A stretch of DNA of 42,238 nt from an uncultured Bacilli bacterium (GTDB lineage: Bacteria > Bacillota_I > Bacilli_A > RF39 > UBA660): assembly GCA_947589735.1 (NCBI GenBank), contig CANQCR010000013.1:1-42238 (forward strand). Direction: 5' to 3'. The position numbers and the translations under genes are program-made. This document shows positions 24,575-32,723 of this stretch, one piece after another (within the stretch, counting starts at the first letter, position 1; each line of letters begins with the position of its first letter). The notes beneath the pieces were generated by a model that was given only the letters and a program-made list of their open reading frames with translations, ran no database searches and was not told where the DNA came from.

Positions 24575-25915
24575 ATGCTAGAAATAAAAAGTGATAAGAT
24601 GTTTAGTGCTACTAGTTCATTTATAATTAGTATTGTTTTAACAATTATTGGGGTTTCTTTAATCAATTTTAAAGGAGAACTATATTATCAACTAATTAAT
24701 ATTTTTACACTTGCTATTCTCTTTTTATCAATTAAGCAATTCGTCAACTTCCTTTTGGGAAAGAAGAAGGGGCAAAATATCAATTTTGCCAAATGCTTTT
24801 TAAATCTTATCTTTTGTTTAGGTTTAACTATTTTTAAAAATATTCCCTTATCAATTTTACCGCTTATTTTTGGTATATATTTATCTGTTAATGGTCTTGT
24901 TAAACTGATTAACTATCTCATTCTTTTAAAGCACAAAACTAAAGGGCGTCTATTGGAACTTATATCTAGTTTATTTTACTTTATTATTGCTATTCCAGTT
25001 GTTCTAGCTCCAATTAAAAATATTAATCGCTTTGTCATTTTAGTAGGATGGTACTTTATCTTCCTTGGAATGACTTATCTAGGCGATTTCATCACCTTCT
25101 TAATCCCTAAAAAATTAAAAAATAAAATTAAAAGAAGCTTTAGAATAAGCTTACCAGCGGTTATAGAGGCCATTATTCCTTTTACCGTCTTAAGCGAGAT
25201 TAATTATTTAATTGATAGAGATGAAGAAGATGGTTCTTTACTTTTCGATGAAAAGGAAAATGTTGATGAACCCGATATGGAAGTATTTGTTCATACTTCT
25301 AATCGTGGCTTTAACCGGATGGGGCATGTTGATTTGTATTATCAAGGCAAAGTCATTTCCTATGGTAATTATGATGATACTTCCTTTCGCCTTTTCGATA
25401 TGATTGGCGATGGGGTCGTCTTTACCACTAACCGAGAAAAATATATTCCCTTTTGTATCCAACATAGCGCTAAAACGTTATTTGCCTTTGGTTTAAAATT
25501 AACCGAAGCTCAAAAGAAAAATATCGATAAAGAAATAGATAAACTATTTAGCCAATTAGTTGAATGGCAACCACCTTATGTTGCAGATTTAAAGGTAAAG
25601 AAAAAAGTAGATAAAAGCCAATATACTGATTATGCTAGTGTATTAAATCAAAAAACGGGAGCCAAATTTTATAAGTTTACATCCGGTAAGTTTCAAAAAT
25701 ATTTTGTTTTAGGTGCGAACTGCTGCCGATTAGCTGATTTAATTATCGGTAAAAGTGGCATTGACTTACTAAAGATGAATGGTATTATTACTCCCGGAAC
25801 TTATTACGAATATTTAAACCGGGAATATCAAAAGAAAAATAGTATGGTTGTAAGTCGCCATATTTATAATCAAAAAGTTCAAGATAAAAAGCTAAATAAT
25901 AAAAAAGAATACTAA
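24575..25915 (+). CDS. DUF308-like membrane protein with permuted NlpC/P60-like C-terminal domain
   Basis: 446 residues. Residues 12-178 contain about six hydrophobic segments in the paired pattern of DUF308/HdeD. After an acidic linker (around RDEEDGSLLFDEKEN), residues 236-400 carry a strand with MGHVDLYYQGKVISYG (His251), and later VLGANCCRLADLI (Cys383/384). His before Cys with these surroundings is the circularly permuted NlpC/P60 layout (LRAT/YiiX-like thiol enzymes). That is an inference from motif order. It could cleave or form amide or ester bonds near the membrane. The Cys-rich half is probably cytoplasmic if the membrane part has an even helix count. Own promoter and terminator. 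Confidence 0.65.
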   Translation: MLEIKSDKMFSATSSFIISIVLTIIGVSLINFKGELYYQLINIFTLAILFLSIKQFVNFLLGKKKGQNINFAKCFLNLIFCLGLTIFKNIPLSILPLIFGIYLSVNGLVKLINYLILLKHKTKGRLLELISSLFYFIIAIPVVLAPIKNINRFVILVGWYFIFLGMTYLGDFITFLIPKKLKNKIKRSFRISLPAVIEAIIPFTVLSEINYLIDRDEEDGSLLFDEKENVDEPDMEVFVHTSNRGFNRMGHVDLYYQGKVISYGNYDDTSFRLFDMIGDGVVFTTNREKYIPFCIQHSAKTLFAFGLKLTEAQKKNIDKEIDKLFSQLVEWQPPYVADLKVKKKVDKSQYTDYASVLNQKTGAKFYKFTSGKFQKYFVLGANCCRLADLIIGKSGIDLLKMNGIITPGTYYEYLNREYQKKNSMVVSRHIYNQKVQDKKLNNKKEY

Positions 25916-25936
25916 CTTTCATGTTAGTATTTTATT
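25905..25936 (+). terminator. Terminator, left twin flanking the STAND gene
   Basis: AATACTAAC (25908-25916) pairs with GTTAGTATT (25923-25931), then TTATTT. Confidence 0.8.
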
Positions 25937-25956
25937 TATCTAAATGATTTCTAATA

Positions 25957-25965
25957 TGATATAAT
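25957..25965 (+). promoter_or_regulatory. Extended -10 promoter of the STAND gene
   Basis: TGATATAAT, TATAAT at 25960-25965. The leader before the gene is about 95 bases and AT-rich; I see no structure in it. Confidence 0.5.
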
Positions 25966-26069
25966 ATACTAAAGTATTTCTTAACCATATTTATCCCAAA
26001 ATAGAGATAACTAAAATATCAAAAAAAGAAATGCAAAATTATTATATATTAAAGGCGGAGGTTTAAGAT

Positions 26070-29000
26070 ATGTCAAAGTTTGCTAGCAAAGGAAATGTTA
26101 AAAATATTCCGGCAGTAAAAATGTTTACGGATCGTGAGGAACCACGTAAAGCCTTTTGGGCGAAATTTAATGAAGCAGAAGACTTAATTTTAAAGGAAAA
26201 AATTTCCAATAAAATCCAAGTTATTTCCTATTATGGCTATGGAGGAATAGGTAAGAGTTCTCTACTTTTAAAATTGCAAGAAGAATTACAAGAAAAAAAG
26301 CCCGAAATTAAATATTTATTTTTTGACTTTGAAAAATTCAGCGAACTAAATAATAATATTTTAGAAATATTAAAGGTCCTAAGGCAAAATTTAAAAACTA
26401 AATATAATTATAGCTTCCCCATTTTCGATTTGGTTGTTTATGTTTATGAAACTAAACTAGGAAAAAATGTTACGAAACCAGAACTAAAAAATATTTTTGA
26501 TGAAAATAAGGAATTATCTTTTTTAAAAGATTTTTTATCAGAAATCCCAATTATTGGTATGTTTACAAAAATTATTTATCTAAGTGAAAGTGGTAAAAAT
26601 ATTTTAAAGGAAAGATTTAATAAAGACTTAAAAAAGAAATTAATGACTTTAGAAAATTCTTCAATTGAAGAAATTAAAGCTGATTTAGTTTCTTATTTCG
26701 CGTTAGATTTAAAGGAAAATATTTTAAAAGAAAATAAACCATTTGTATTATTTATTGATACTTATGAAAAATTGGTTAATGAGTTTGATAAAGGTAATGC
26801 CCTAGATAATGATTTATGGCTAAGAGGTGATAATGGTTTATTAGTGAATTTACCAAACACTCTAGTTGTCATCGCCGGACGGGAAAAATTGAAATGGGAA
26901 GAACTTGATAAAGATTGGCATAATTCTTTAGAACAACATTTATTAGGAAATCTTTCATTTTCAGATACCTCATACTTTTTAAAAAATGCCTCAATCAAAG
27001 AAGAAGATTTAATTCACCAACTATATGATTTAACCCACGGATATCCAATGTATTTAGATATGTGCGTAGATATTTATCATTCTTTAATTTTCAAAGGAAA
27101 ACAGCCATCTATGAAAGATTTTGGTGAGGACACTACCATTTTAATCAAAAGATTTTTAGTCTATATGGATGATAACGAAAGAGATTTTGCAACTATGTTA
27201 GCTTTCGTGCCATCGTGGACTGATGAAACAATTGAAAGTATAGCTAAAAGTATGGATATTAATTTTTCCTACTCTCTATATGAAAAAGTCAAGAATTTCT
27301 CTTTTATAGTTAAAGAAAACGATACATATAAAATTCAAGAGACGATTAAAGATATAATCATAGCTAATACTCCCAAAGCATTGGTTAAAAAGTATAATCA
27401 TTATAAAGAGGTAAGCACAGATTTAAAAATCACAAATATTCTATCTCAAAACAATAATATAAACTTAGAAGAAGAATATAGTCTAGATTCTTATGAATCA
27501 AAGACAGCTTTTAAAAAAGTAATTGGCAGTTTATTATATAATATAACTAAAAGTAATAAAGATGATTTTAGTAAAAAAGTTCAATATTTGATATCCAAAA
27601 TAGATTTATATGAAGAAAAATTTCAAGAAGTTATTAATTTAAAAGATTTTGATAATACTTATTTAGATAAATTAAATGATTTTAAAGATCAAAAAGAATA
27701 TTATATCTTAGGTTGTTATTACACTTTTTCTAGATCTAACAACTTAAAATATATACGAATTTTAAAAGAAAATAATTATGATTATCAATCATTAATAAAA
27801 AGATTAATTCGCTATACTTATGGTTATATTGATAGAGATGAATATAACGAATTAAATGCCCTATTTAAACAAAATGATGATTTGTATACCATAAAATTTT
27901 TAAGTTTAACACCTAAAGATCATGATTCATATCACACTAATAAAGAACTTTGGCAAAATAAAATTTTAGATTATACTGGAGAATTTGATTCATTTTACTT
28001 AGAAATATTATTAGAGTCTTATGAACTAGAAGATATTAAAAAAAAGAAAGTTAATAAAGAAAGCCCATCTGATTTTTCTTCAGAAATTTTTGCTTCTTTT
28101 GATGAGATAGCAGCAGATGTCAAAAGTCTTAACTTGGATATAGCTGCTGATGCTGATGATTATGAAACTTTAACCAAGGAAGAAAAATTTAAAATAGATA
28201 AATTAAATAAAATTAAATTTATTATTAAAACATTAAAAGATAATCCTCAATTATTAAATAATAAGATTTTAGAATATTTACTTCGTTTTAATTCTTATAA
28301 TTACGGTGTAGAAATCCAAAAGCTTATATTCGATTACATAGATTCAATTAAATATATTGCCTTAAATTCCTCTGATCTTAGTTTGATTGATGCTTTTTAT
28401 GTTATTTATAAACAATATTGTGGAGGAGAATTCAATTTAAGTTACGCTAATATTACAGATAAAGATTGGCAAGAAAAAATCTTTGAAGCTTTGAGGAAGT
28501 TTAGAATCAAATATTATGAGCTACTTGGAAGTGATGCTTTTGTTTTAAGTGAAATAAGCATTTTAGAAGATAAGCATAAATTAATAACGAAGCCAATTTT
28601 GTTTAATGATTTGCTTGAACCTGTCGCACAAAAATTTGGCTTAAATAGTTTACAAGTTCTTAATTGTTATTATTTATTAACTAAAGAAGTAAAGAATATA
28701 ATCGCTGATAAAAAATACACAGGAAAATTGTTAATTACATTATTCGATTATTTAAATAAGTGGGGAACAGATATAGTTAAAAATTTCCCAGATAATGATT
28801 TTAAGTACGGATACTATGAAGATTTAGTTGAAGTAAGTTATAAAGTTATGGTTGATTGTTATACTTTAGTTGCAGATAAAGATATCAAAGACTTAATGCG
28901 TAGCCGAATAGTACAGTATACTAGTGAAACTTTACGATTATATGATGGTAAAAATAAATATACTTATGCTTTTGATTTTGCGCTTTTAAATATTAAAGAA

Positions 29001-29726
29001 TATTTAAAAACTAATGATAAAAAATTATTATCTTCTATAAAACATTTGGGTAATTTAGTTATTGAAAAAGGTTATACTGATGTTAGATTAGATAAGTTTA
29101 TGACTTACTTTGCTTTATTTACTATTTTAGATTATATTATTTATTTAGAAGATAGATATTCATCTAAGACTAAATTTGCCTATAAGTTTGAGTTCGAACA
29201 TGATGATGCTCGAGGACTAGCCTCTGACTATCGTTATGCAGATGTACGCGAAAAGGAAAAAATTGGCGTTTTATTAGCACATCTTTTATTAAATAAATTA
29301 CTTAATCAAGTTCCTAAATTATTAAATGATTCCAAAGAAATAATAACAAAAATAGAAAATGGTGAAACTTTAGATTTACCTGAAGAAAGCCCTATTTATG
29401 TTTGTTATAATTTAATAGATTTATTCTATAATATGTATTCTAATCAATTTGTTTTTACAAGTAGTTATCACTACTATCCATTTGGTTTCTATTTAAATAT
29501 TGTTGCGACATTGATTAACCAATTAGGTTTTAATTTAATAGGTGAAGTTGAAAGAAAAGCGAAAAAATTTCACTTTAGGAAACATGACGATAGTAGATTT
29601 ATCTATTTAAATGACCTTAATAAATGTTTAAAAAGAATAATAATAAATAGTACGGATGCTGGTTTAACAGGATACAATGTTATAGACAAAATTAAGGCTG
29701 AAGGCTATATAGGGATTTTTCATTGA
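26070..29726 (+). CDS. STAND-class NTPase with long helical C-terminus
   Basis: 1218 residues. After a short N-terminus ending in the MFTDREEPRKAFW lead-in comes an NTPase core. The Walker A motif GYGGIGKS is at 56-63, Walker B PFVLFIDTYE has its Asp near 230, and VVIAGREKL at 267-273 supplies the sensor GR pair. A winged-helix-like segment follows near 375-440 (DDNERDFATMLAFVPSW). The last 750 residues are helical, acidic/Lys-rich repeats without a clear motif. This is the layout of STAND signalling NTPases that sense something with the C-terminal repeats, as in Avs and related phage sensors. No effector domain is seen at the N-terminus, so a partner or a different output is needed. GGCGGAGG is before the ATG. 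Solitary, own promoter and terminator. Confidence 0.8.
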   Translation: MSKFASKGNVKNIPAVKMFTDREEPRKAFWAKFNEAEDLILKEKISNKIQVISYYGYGGIGKSSLLLKLQEELQEKKPEIKYLFFDFEKFSELNNNILEILKVLRQNLKTKYNYSFPIFDLVVYVYETKLGKNVTKPELKNIFDENKELSFLKDFLSEIPIIGMFTKIIYLSESGKNILKERFNKDLKKKLMTLENSSIEEIKADLVSYFALDLKENILKENKPFVLFIDTYEKLVNEFDKGNALDNDLWLRGDNGLLVNLPNTLVVIAGREKLKWEELDKDWHNSLEQHLLGNLSFSDTSYFLKNASIKEEDLIHQLYDLTHGYPMYLDMCVDIYHSLIFKGKQPSMKDFGEDTTILIKRFLVYMDDNERDFATMLAFVPSWTDETIESIAKSMDINFSYSLYEKVKNFSFIVKENDTYKIQETIKDIIIANTPKALVKKYNHYKEVSTDLKITNILSQNNNINLEEEYSLDSYESKTAFKKVIGSLLYNITKSNKDDFSKKVQYLISKIDLYEEKFQEVINLKDFDNTYLDKLNDFKDQKEYYILGCYYTFSRSNNLKYIRILKENNYDYQSLIKRLIRYTYGYIDRDEYNELNALFKQNDDLYTIKFLSLTPKDHDSYHTNKELWQNKILDYTGEFDSFYLEILLESYELEDIKKKKVNKESPSDFSSEIFASFDEIAADVKSLNLDIAADADDYETLTKEEKFKIDKLNKIKFIIKTLKDNPQLLNNKILEYLLRFNSYNYGVEIQKLIFDYIDSIKYIALNSSDLSLIDAFYVIYKQYCGGEFNLSYANITDKDWQEKIFEALRKFRIKYYELLGSDAFVLSEISILEDKHKLITKPILFNDLLEPVAQKFGLNSLQVLNCYYLLTKEVKNIIADKKYTGKLLITLFDYLNKWGTDIVKNFPDNDFKYGYYEDLVEVSYKVMVDCYTLVADKDIKDLMRSRIVQYTSETLRLYDGKNKYTYAFDFALLNIKEYLKTNDKKLLSSIKHLGNLVIEKGYTDVRLDKFMTYFALFTILDYIIYLEDRYSSKTKFAYKFEFEHDDARGLASDYRYADVREKEKIGVLLAHLLLNKLLNQVPKLLNDSKEIITKIENGETLDLPEESPIYVCYNLIDLFYNMYSNQFVFTSSYHYYPFGFYLNIVATLINQLGFNLIGEVERKAKKFHFRKHDDSRFIYLNDLNKCLKRIIINSTDAGLTGYNVIDKIKAEGYIGIFH

Positions 29727-29739
29727 TATAAATTATGAA

Positions 29740-29778
29740 TTTAAAAAAAATACTAACCTAATGTTAGTATTTTTTTTG
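29740..29778. terminator. Bidirectional terminator, right twin flanking the STAND gene
   Basis: AATACTAAC (29749-29757) pairs with GTTAGTATT (29763-29771), with A and T runs on the two sides. Arms identical to the hairpin at 25908-25931. Confidence 0.85.
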
Positions 29779-29780
29779 GC

Positions 29781-30419
29781 TTAGTGCCACTTAATATTTT
29801 TAATATCTATTAATTCAGTATCTTCAAACTCTAGTTTAAATAGCTCTGGTGCATCCCAATTTCCATCAAAGACTAGTCTATCCTTAAAGTATATCTCAAC
29901 TAATTTAGTTACTTCATTTAATCTAACTGTGCACCATTTACTAAACATCGCACTTAATGCTGTCCCATGTGATACAAGCATTACTTTTTTACCGGCATTA
30001 GCTTTAAGTAAACCATCAAATCCAGATTTCATTCTATCGGCAACCTCATTTAATGATTCACCAAGTGGCAACTTATAATCCCAATTACGAAATTGATCTT
30101 CAAAATAATTATCAGGGAGATTCATCGTACCATCAAGGCCAAATTTCCTTTCGCCAAAACGTTCATCAACCTTTATTTTAATATGATTATTTAAAGCGAT
30201 GTATTTAGCTGTTGATATAGTTCTAACATAATGTGAAGAATAGATAACATCAATATCTTGCAAATCTTCGTACATACTCATTTTTAAAGCACGATCCTCA
30301 CCTTTAACACTTAAAGGATTTTTTTCGTTTCTAACTTGCTCACTTTCATTGGCATCATAAGTTTCAACTAAATCTTTAAGCGGCCTAGAATGCCTAGAAA
30401 TATAAACAATTGTTTTCAT
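29781..30419 (-). CDS. Histidine phosphatase superfamily protein
   Basis: 212 residues from the ATG at 30419 (AGAGGTGAT upstream). The catalytic His is in VYISRHSRP near residue 9; the second is in MLVSHGTALSAM. SSHYVRTISTAKYIA corresponds to the phosphate-pocket Arg. Family members remove phosphates from small metabolites, sugars or proteins. The substrate is open. It follows the HD-domain gene by 12 bases and is likely translated with it. Confidence 0.85.
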   Translation of the reverse strand: MKTIVYISRHSRPLKDLVETYDANESEQVRNEKNPLSVKGEDRALKMSMYEDLQDIDVIYSSHYVRTISTAKYIALNNHIKIKVDERFGERKFGLDGTMNLPDNYFEDQFRNWDYKLPLGESLNEVADRMKSGFDGLLKANAGKKVMLVSHGTALSAMFSKWCTVRLNEVTKLVEIYFKDRLVFDGNWDAPELFKLEFEDTELIDIKNIKWH

Positions 30420-30431
30420 AGATATCACCTC

Positions 30432-30851
30432 TTATATATTCATACTATCTTTTAACTTATTTATTAACTTTTGACAATTTTTATATACAGTGGAATCTTT
30501 TCCGTATCTTTCCTCAATATCTTTTAATCTTCCATCATAACCAACATCATTACCATCTTTATCGATTTGCATATCAGCTTGATTTAAAATATCTAAGTAT
30601 AAAGATGTATAACTAGGATTAGCTTCCCCATGATAATAAACTTCTTGCCAAAACTTAAAACCACTATTTTTTAATATTTCTCCTCCGATAATGTTATGAT
30701 TTGTTCCATCAGTAAACTCATACCCAATGTCATGAACATAGCCAATTAAGAAACAATTATTAATTTCATCAATACTTAAATGTTTACTCCTGGCAATTTC
30801 AACCATTTTTCTTGAAACGGATATAGAATGTTTTATACGATTATTATTCAT
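30432..30851 (-). CDS. HD-domain hydrolase
   Basis: 139 residues. Metal ligands are His8 (IKHSISVS), the HD pair in GYVHDIGYEF, the His in TNHNIIGGE and the His/Asp in YYHGEANPS and NQADMQ. A small HD-domain phosphohydrolase, probably acting on a nucleotide. It precedes the histidine phosphatase in the same operon, so both may act on one phosphorylated metabolite. Confidence 0.82.
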   Translation of the reverse strand: MNNNRIKHSISVSRKMVEIARSKHLSIDEINNCFLIGYVHDIGYEFTDGTNHNIIGGEILKNSGFKFWQEVYYHGEANPSYTSLYLDILNQADMQIDKDGNDVGYDGRLKDIEERYGKDSTVYKNCQKLINKLKDSMNI

Positions 30852-30950
30852 TTTTATGCCTCCGTTTTTATTATCAAAACAACCTACTATCTAAATAATA
30901 GCATATTTTTAACTTTGAAGATACCACAAACAAAAAATATAAAGAAATTA

Positions 30951-30979
30951 TTGAGAATATTGTTAAAAATTGTTACAAT
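30951..30979 (+). promoter_or_regulatory. Promoter of the JAMM-like gene
   Basis: TTGAGA (30951-30956) and TACAAT (30974-30979) with a 17-base spacer, 22 bases before the ATG. Confidence 0.75.
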
Positions 30980-31000
30980 GAAAATGAAAGTAGGTGTACG

Positions 31001-31747
31001 ATGAAGTTTGATGTTCCAAAAGATGTAATTAACACCCTATTTAGTGCGGGATATGAAGATCAAATAATTGATACGGTTATGGCTTGTGAGGGTATGCCTG
31101 ATACATCTATTAGTGATATTCCCCTTTCTCCAACCCAGATGCAAGATAGTCGTGATCACATCATCATTTCACCTAACGTGTATCAGACATATCTTCAGTT
31201 TTTACAAAGGATAAATAATAGTGAGACCGCTAAAGAAATTCCCTTTTTTCTTTTAGGGAATAGAAAAGAAATTGACGGAACGCAATATGTCGTATTTGAA
31301 GAAATTGTATTTGATATGAAAGAAGCCTTATCGGATACAAGGGTTTCTGCTAACATCGATAGTTTTCAACAACTGTTAGCAGATGATAATTTTTCTATCG
31401 TTTCGATTGGCCATACCCATGGTAATGTTTCAGAAAATCAAAAAAATGTGGCTTTAGCTAGAAAATTACCTATGGCACTAAAAGATAAATATGACATTAG
31501 AGATACCGGATTAAATGTATCTGTATCTGATATTTGGCAACATGAAGCGTTTAAGGCGCTAGCTAAAAATAATGCACCTAATAAAGAAATATTCCAAACC
31601 GTTATTATGTATAACGGCGATATGGTTATTCTTGGGAGTGATGGCATAACGAAAACTAATGACGTTGTAGCTCTAACAGAAAATAACGAAAAAATCGCCA
31701 TTAAAACGGGGATGGAATCGCAAACTTTTGGGGAACATATCAAATAA
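31001..31747 (+). CDS. JAMM/MPN-like metalloprotein
   Basis: 248 residues. FEEIVFD supplies a possible catalytic Glu, IGHTHGNVS the two His ligands (HxH), and SVSDIWQHE the SxxD ending: the three parts of a JAMM motif in the right order. The gap from the HTH to the SxxD is about 38 residues rather than the usual ten, so an insertion separates them. The N-terminal 60 residues are an extra region. JAMM proteins cut isopeptide or peptide bonds after ubiquitin-like tails, or trim small peptides; no ubiquitin-like protein or E1/E2 is nearby. It could also be a structural MPN protein. AGGTG precedes the ATG; 72 bases from the phosphoesterase gene. Confidence 0.6.
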   Translation: MKFDVPKDVINTLFSAGYEDQIIDTVMACEGMPDTSISDIPLSPTQMQDSRDHIIISPNVYQTYLQFLQRINNSETAKEIPFFLLGNRKEIDGTQYVVFEEIVFDMKEALSDTRVSANIDSFQQLLADDNFSIVSIGHTHGNVSENQKNVALARKLPMALKDKYDIRDTGLNVSVSDIWQHEAFKALAKNNAPNKEIFQTVIMYNGDMVILGSDGITKTNDVVALTENNEKIAIKTGMESQTFGEHIK

Positions 31748-31794
31748 AATGGTGAAAATTAAGATAATTTATAATCATATACTAAAAGTGATAC

Positions 31795-31800
31795 TATAAT
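31795..31800 (+). promoter_or_regulatory. -10 box before the phosphoesterase gene
   Basis: TATAAT, 20 bases before the ATG. The -35 region (TAATCA) is weak. Confidence 0.4.
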
Positions 31801-31819
31801 TTAGATGAGGCGTGAATAG

Positions 31820-32542
31820 ATGTTTGGATTTAATTTAAATAAAAAGGAAAAATACTTTAATTCTCTTATAAAAGATAGCGTACAAGATGAAGAAAATTTA
31901 TATGGTTTTAACTCTAAATATGTGCATCAAGAAGATAGACTATATAAAATGTATGGTAACTGTGATTCTTTTAATAAAAAATTAAAGTTAATTATAATTA
32001 CAGACACGCATAATGCTTTAAATGATGAACAATTTAAAACCTTTTTAGATGCCCATCCTAACTATGATTTATGTTTACTATTAGGTGATCATAGCGCTAG
32101 AGATATTGAAATAATTTTAAAATATATCAATAAAGATAAAATTTATGGTCTATTAGGTAATCACAATTTTGATTATTTAGAGCAATATTCGATAAGAAAC
32201 TTAAATGGTTATAAAATAACCGTTAATGATGTGTCTATAATTGGTATGCAAGGAAGTTTTAAATATAAACCTGGTGATTTCCCATCTTTTAGTCAACTTG
32301 ATAGTATCTTATTTGTCGATAAGATGCCTAAAGCTGATATATTAGTTACTCATGATAATAGATTTGATGAAAATATGAAAAATAATCCTGCTCATCAAGG
32401 ATTATTTGGCATTACTTATTATTTATATAAGAACAAAGTGCCTTTTCATATTCATGGTCATTTGCATAATAACTATACTTCAAGCTTAAAAAATGGTACT
32501 AAAGAAATATGTGTTTTTATGTATCAATATATAGAATTATAA
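31820..32542 (+). CDS. Calcineurin-like metallophosphoesterase
   Basis: 240 residues. The metal-binding blocks are IIITDTHNAL (the DxH motif), LLLGDHSARD (GDH), LLGNHNFDYLE (GNHN), ILVTHDNRFDE and IHGHLHNNYT (GHxH). All ligands are present, so it is an active phosphoesterase, cytoplasmic, of unknown substrate. GAGGCG lies before the ATG. It follows the JAMM-like gene but has its own -10 box. Confidence 0.85.
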   Translation: MFGFNLNKKEKYFNSLIKDSVQDEENLYGFNSKYVHQEDRLYKMYGNCDSFNKKLKLIIITDTHNALNDEQFKTFLDAHPNYDLCLLLGDHSARDIEIILKYINKDKIYGLLGNHNFDYLEQYSIRNLNGYKITVNDVSIIGMQGSFKYKPGDFPSFSQLDSILFVDKMPKADILVTHDNRFDENMKNNPAHQGLFGITYYLYKNKVPFHIHGHLHNNYTSSLKNGTKEICVFMYQYIEL

Positions 32543-32565
32543 TTTTTAAATAACTAAAAGAATAA

Positions 32566-32604
32566 ATAAAAGAGTTAGCAAAAGTATTTTTCTAACTCTT
32601 TTTA
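32566..32604 (+). terminator. Terminator of the phosphoesterase gene, between convergent genes
   Basis: AAAGAGTTAG (32569-32578) pairs with CTAACTCTTT (32592-32601) with a 13-base loop and a T run. The rest of the 180-base gap up to metG shows nothing else I can identify. Confidence 0.75.
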
Positions 32605-32723
32605 TCATCAATTTTCGTCCGTCCAATATCAGATTTATAAATGATTATATTTAATTTCCCAACCATTTTAATTTTTGTGGTTAACATTTAAATTATATTA
32701 ATTCTTTTATACGAAATGTAATC

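Noticed and set aside
9936-29726. Mycoplasma-type code (UGA as Trp)
   Set aside because: UGA ends several intact genes at family-correct positions and Trp codons in conserved motifs are UGG.
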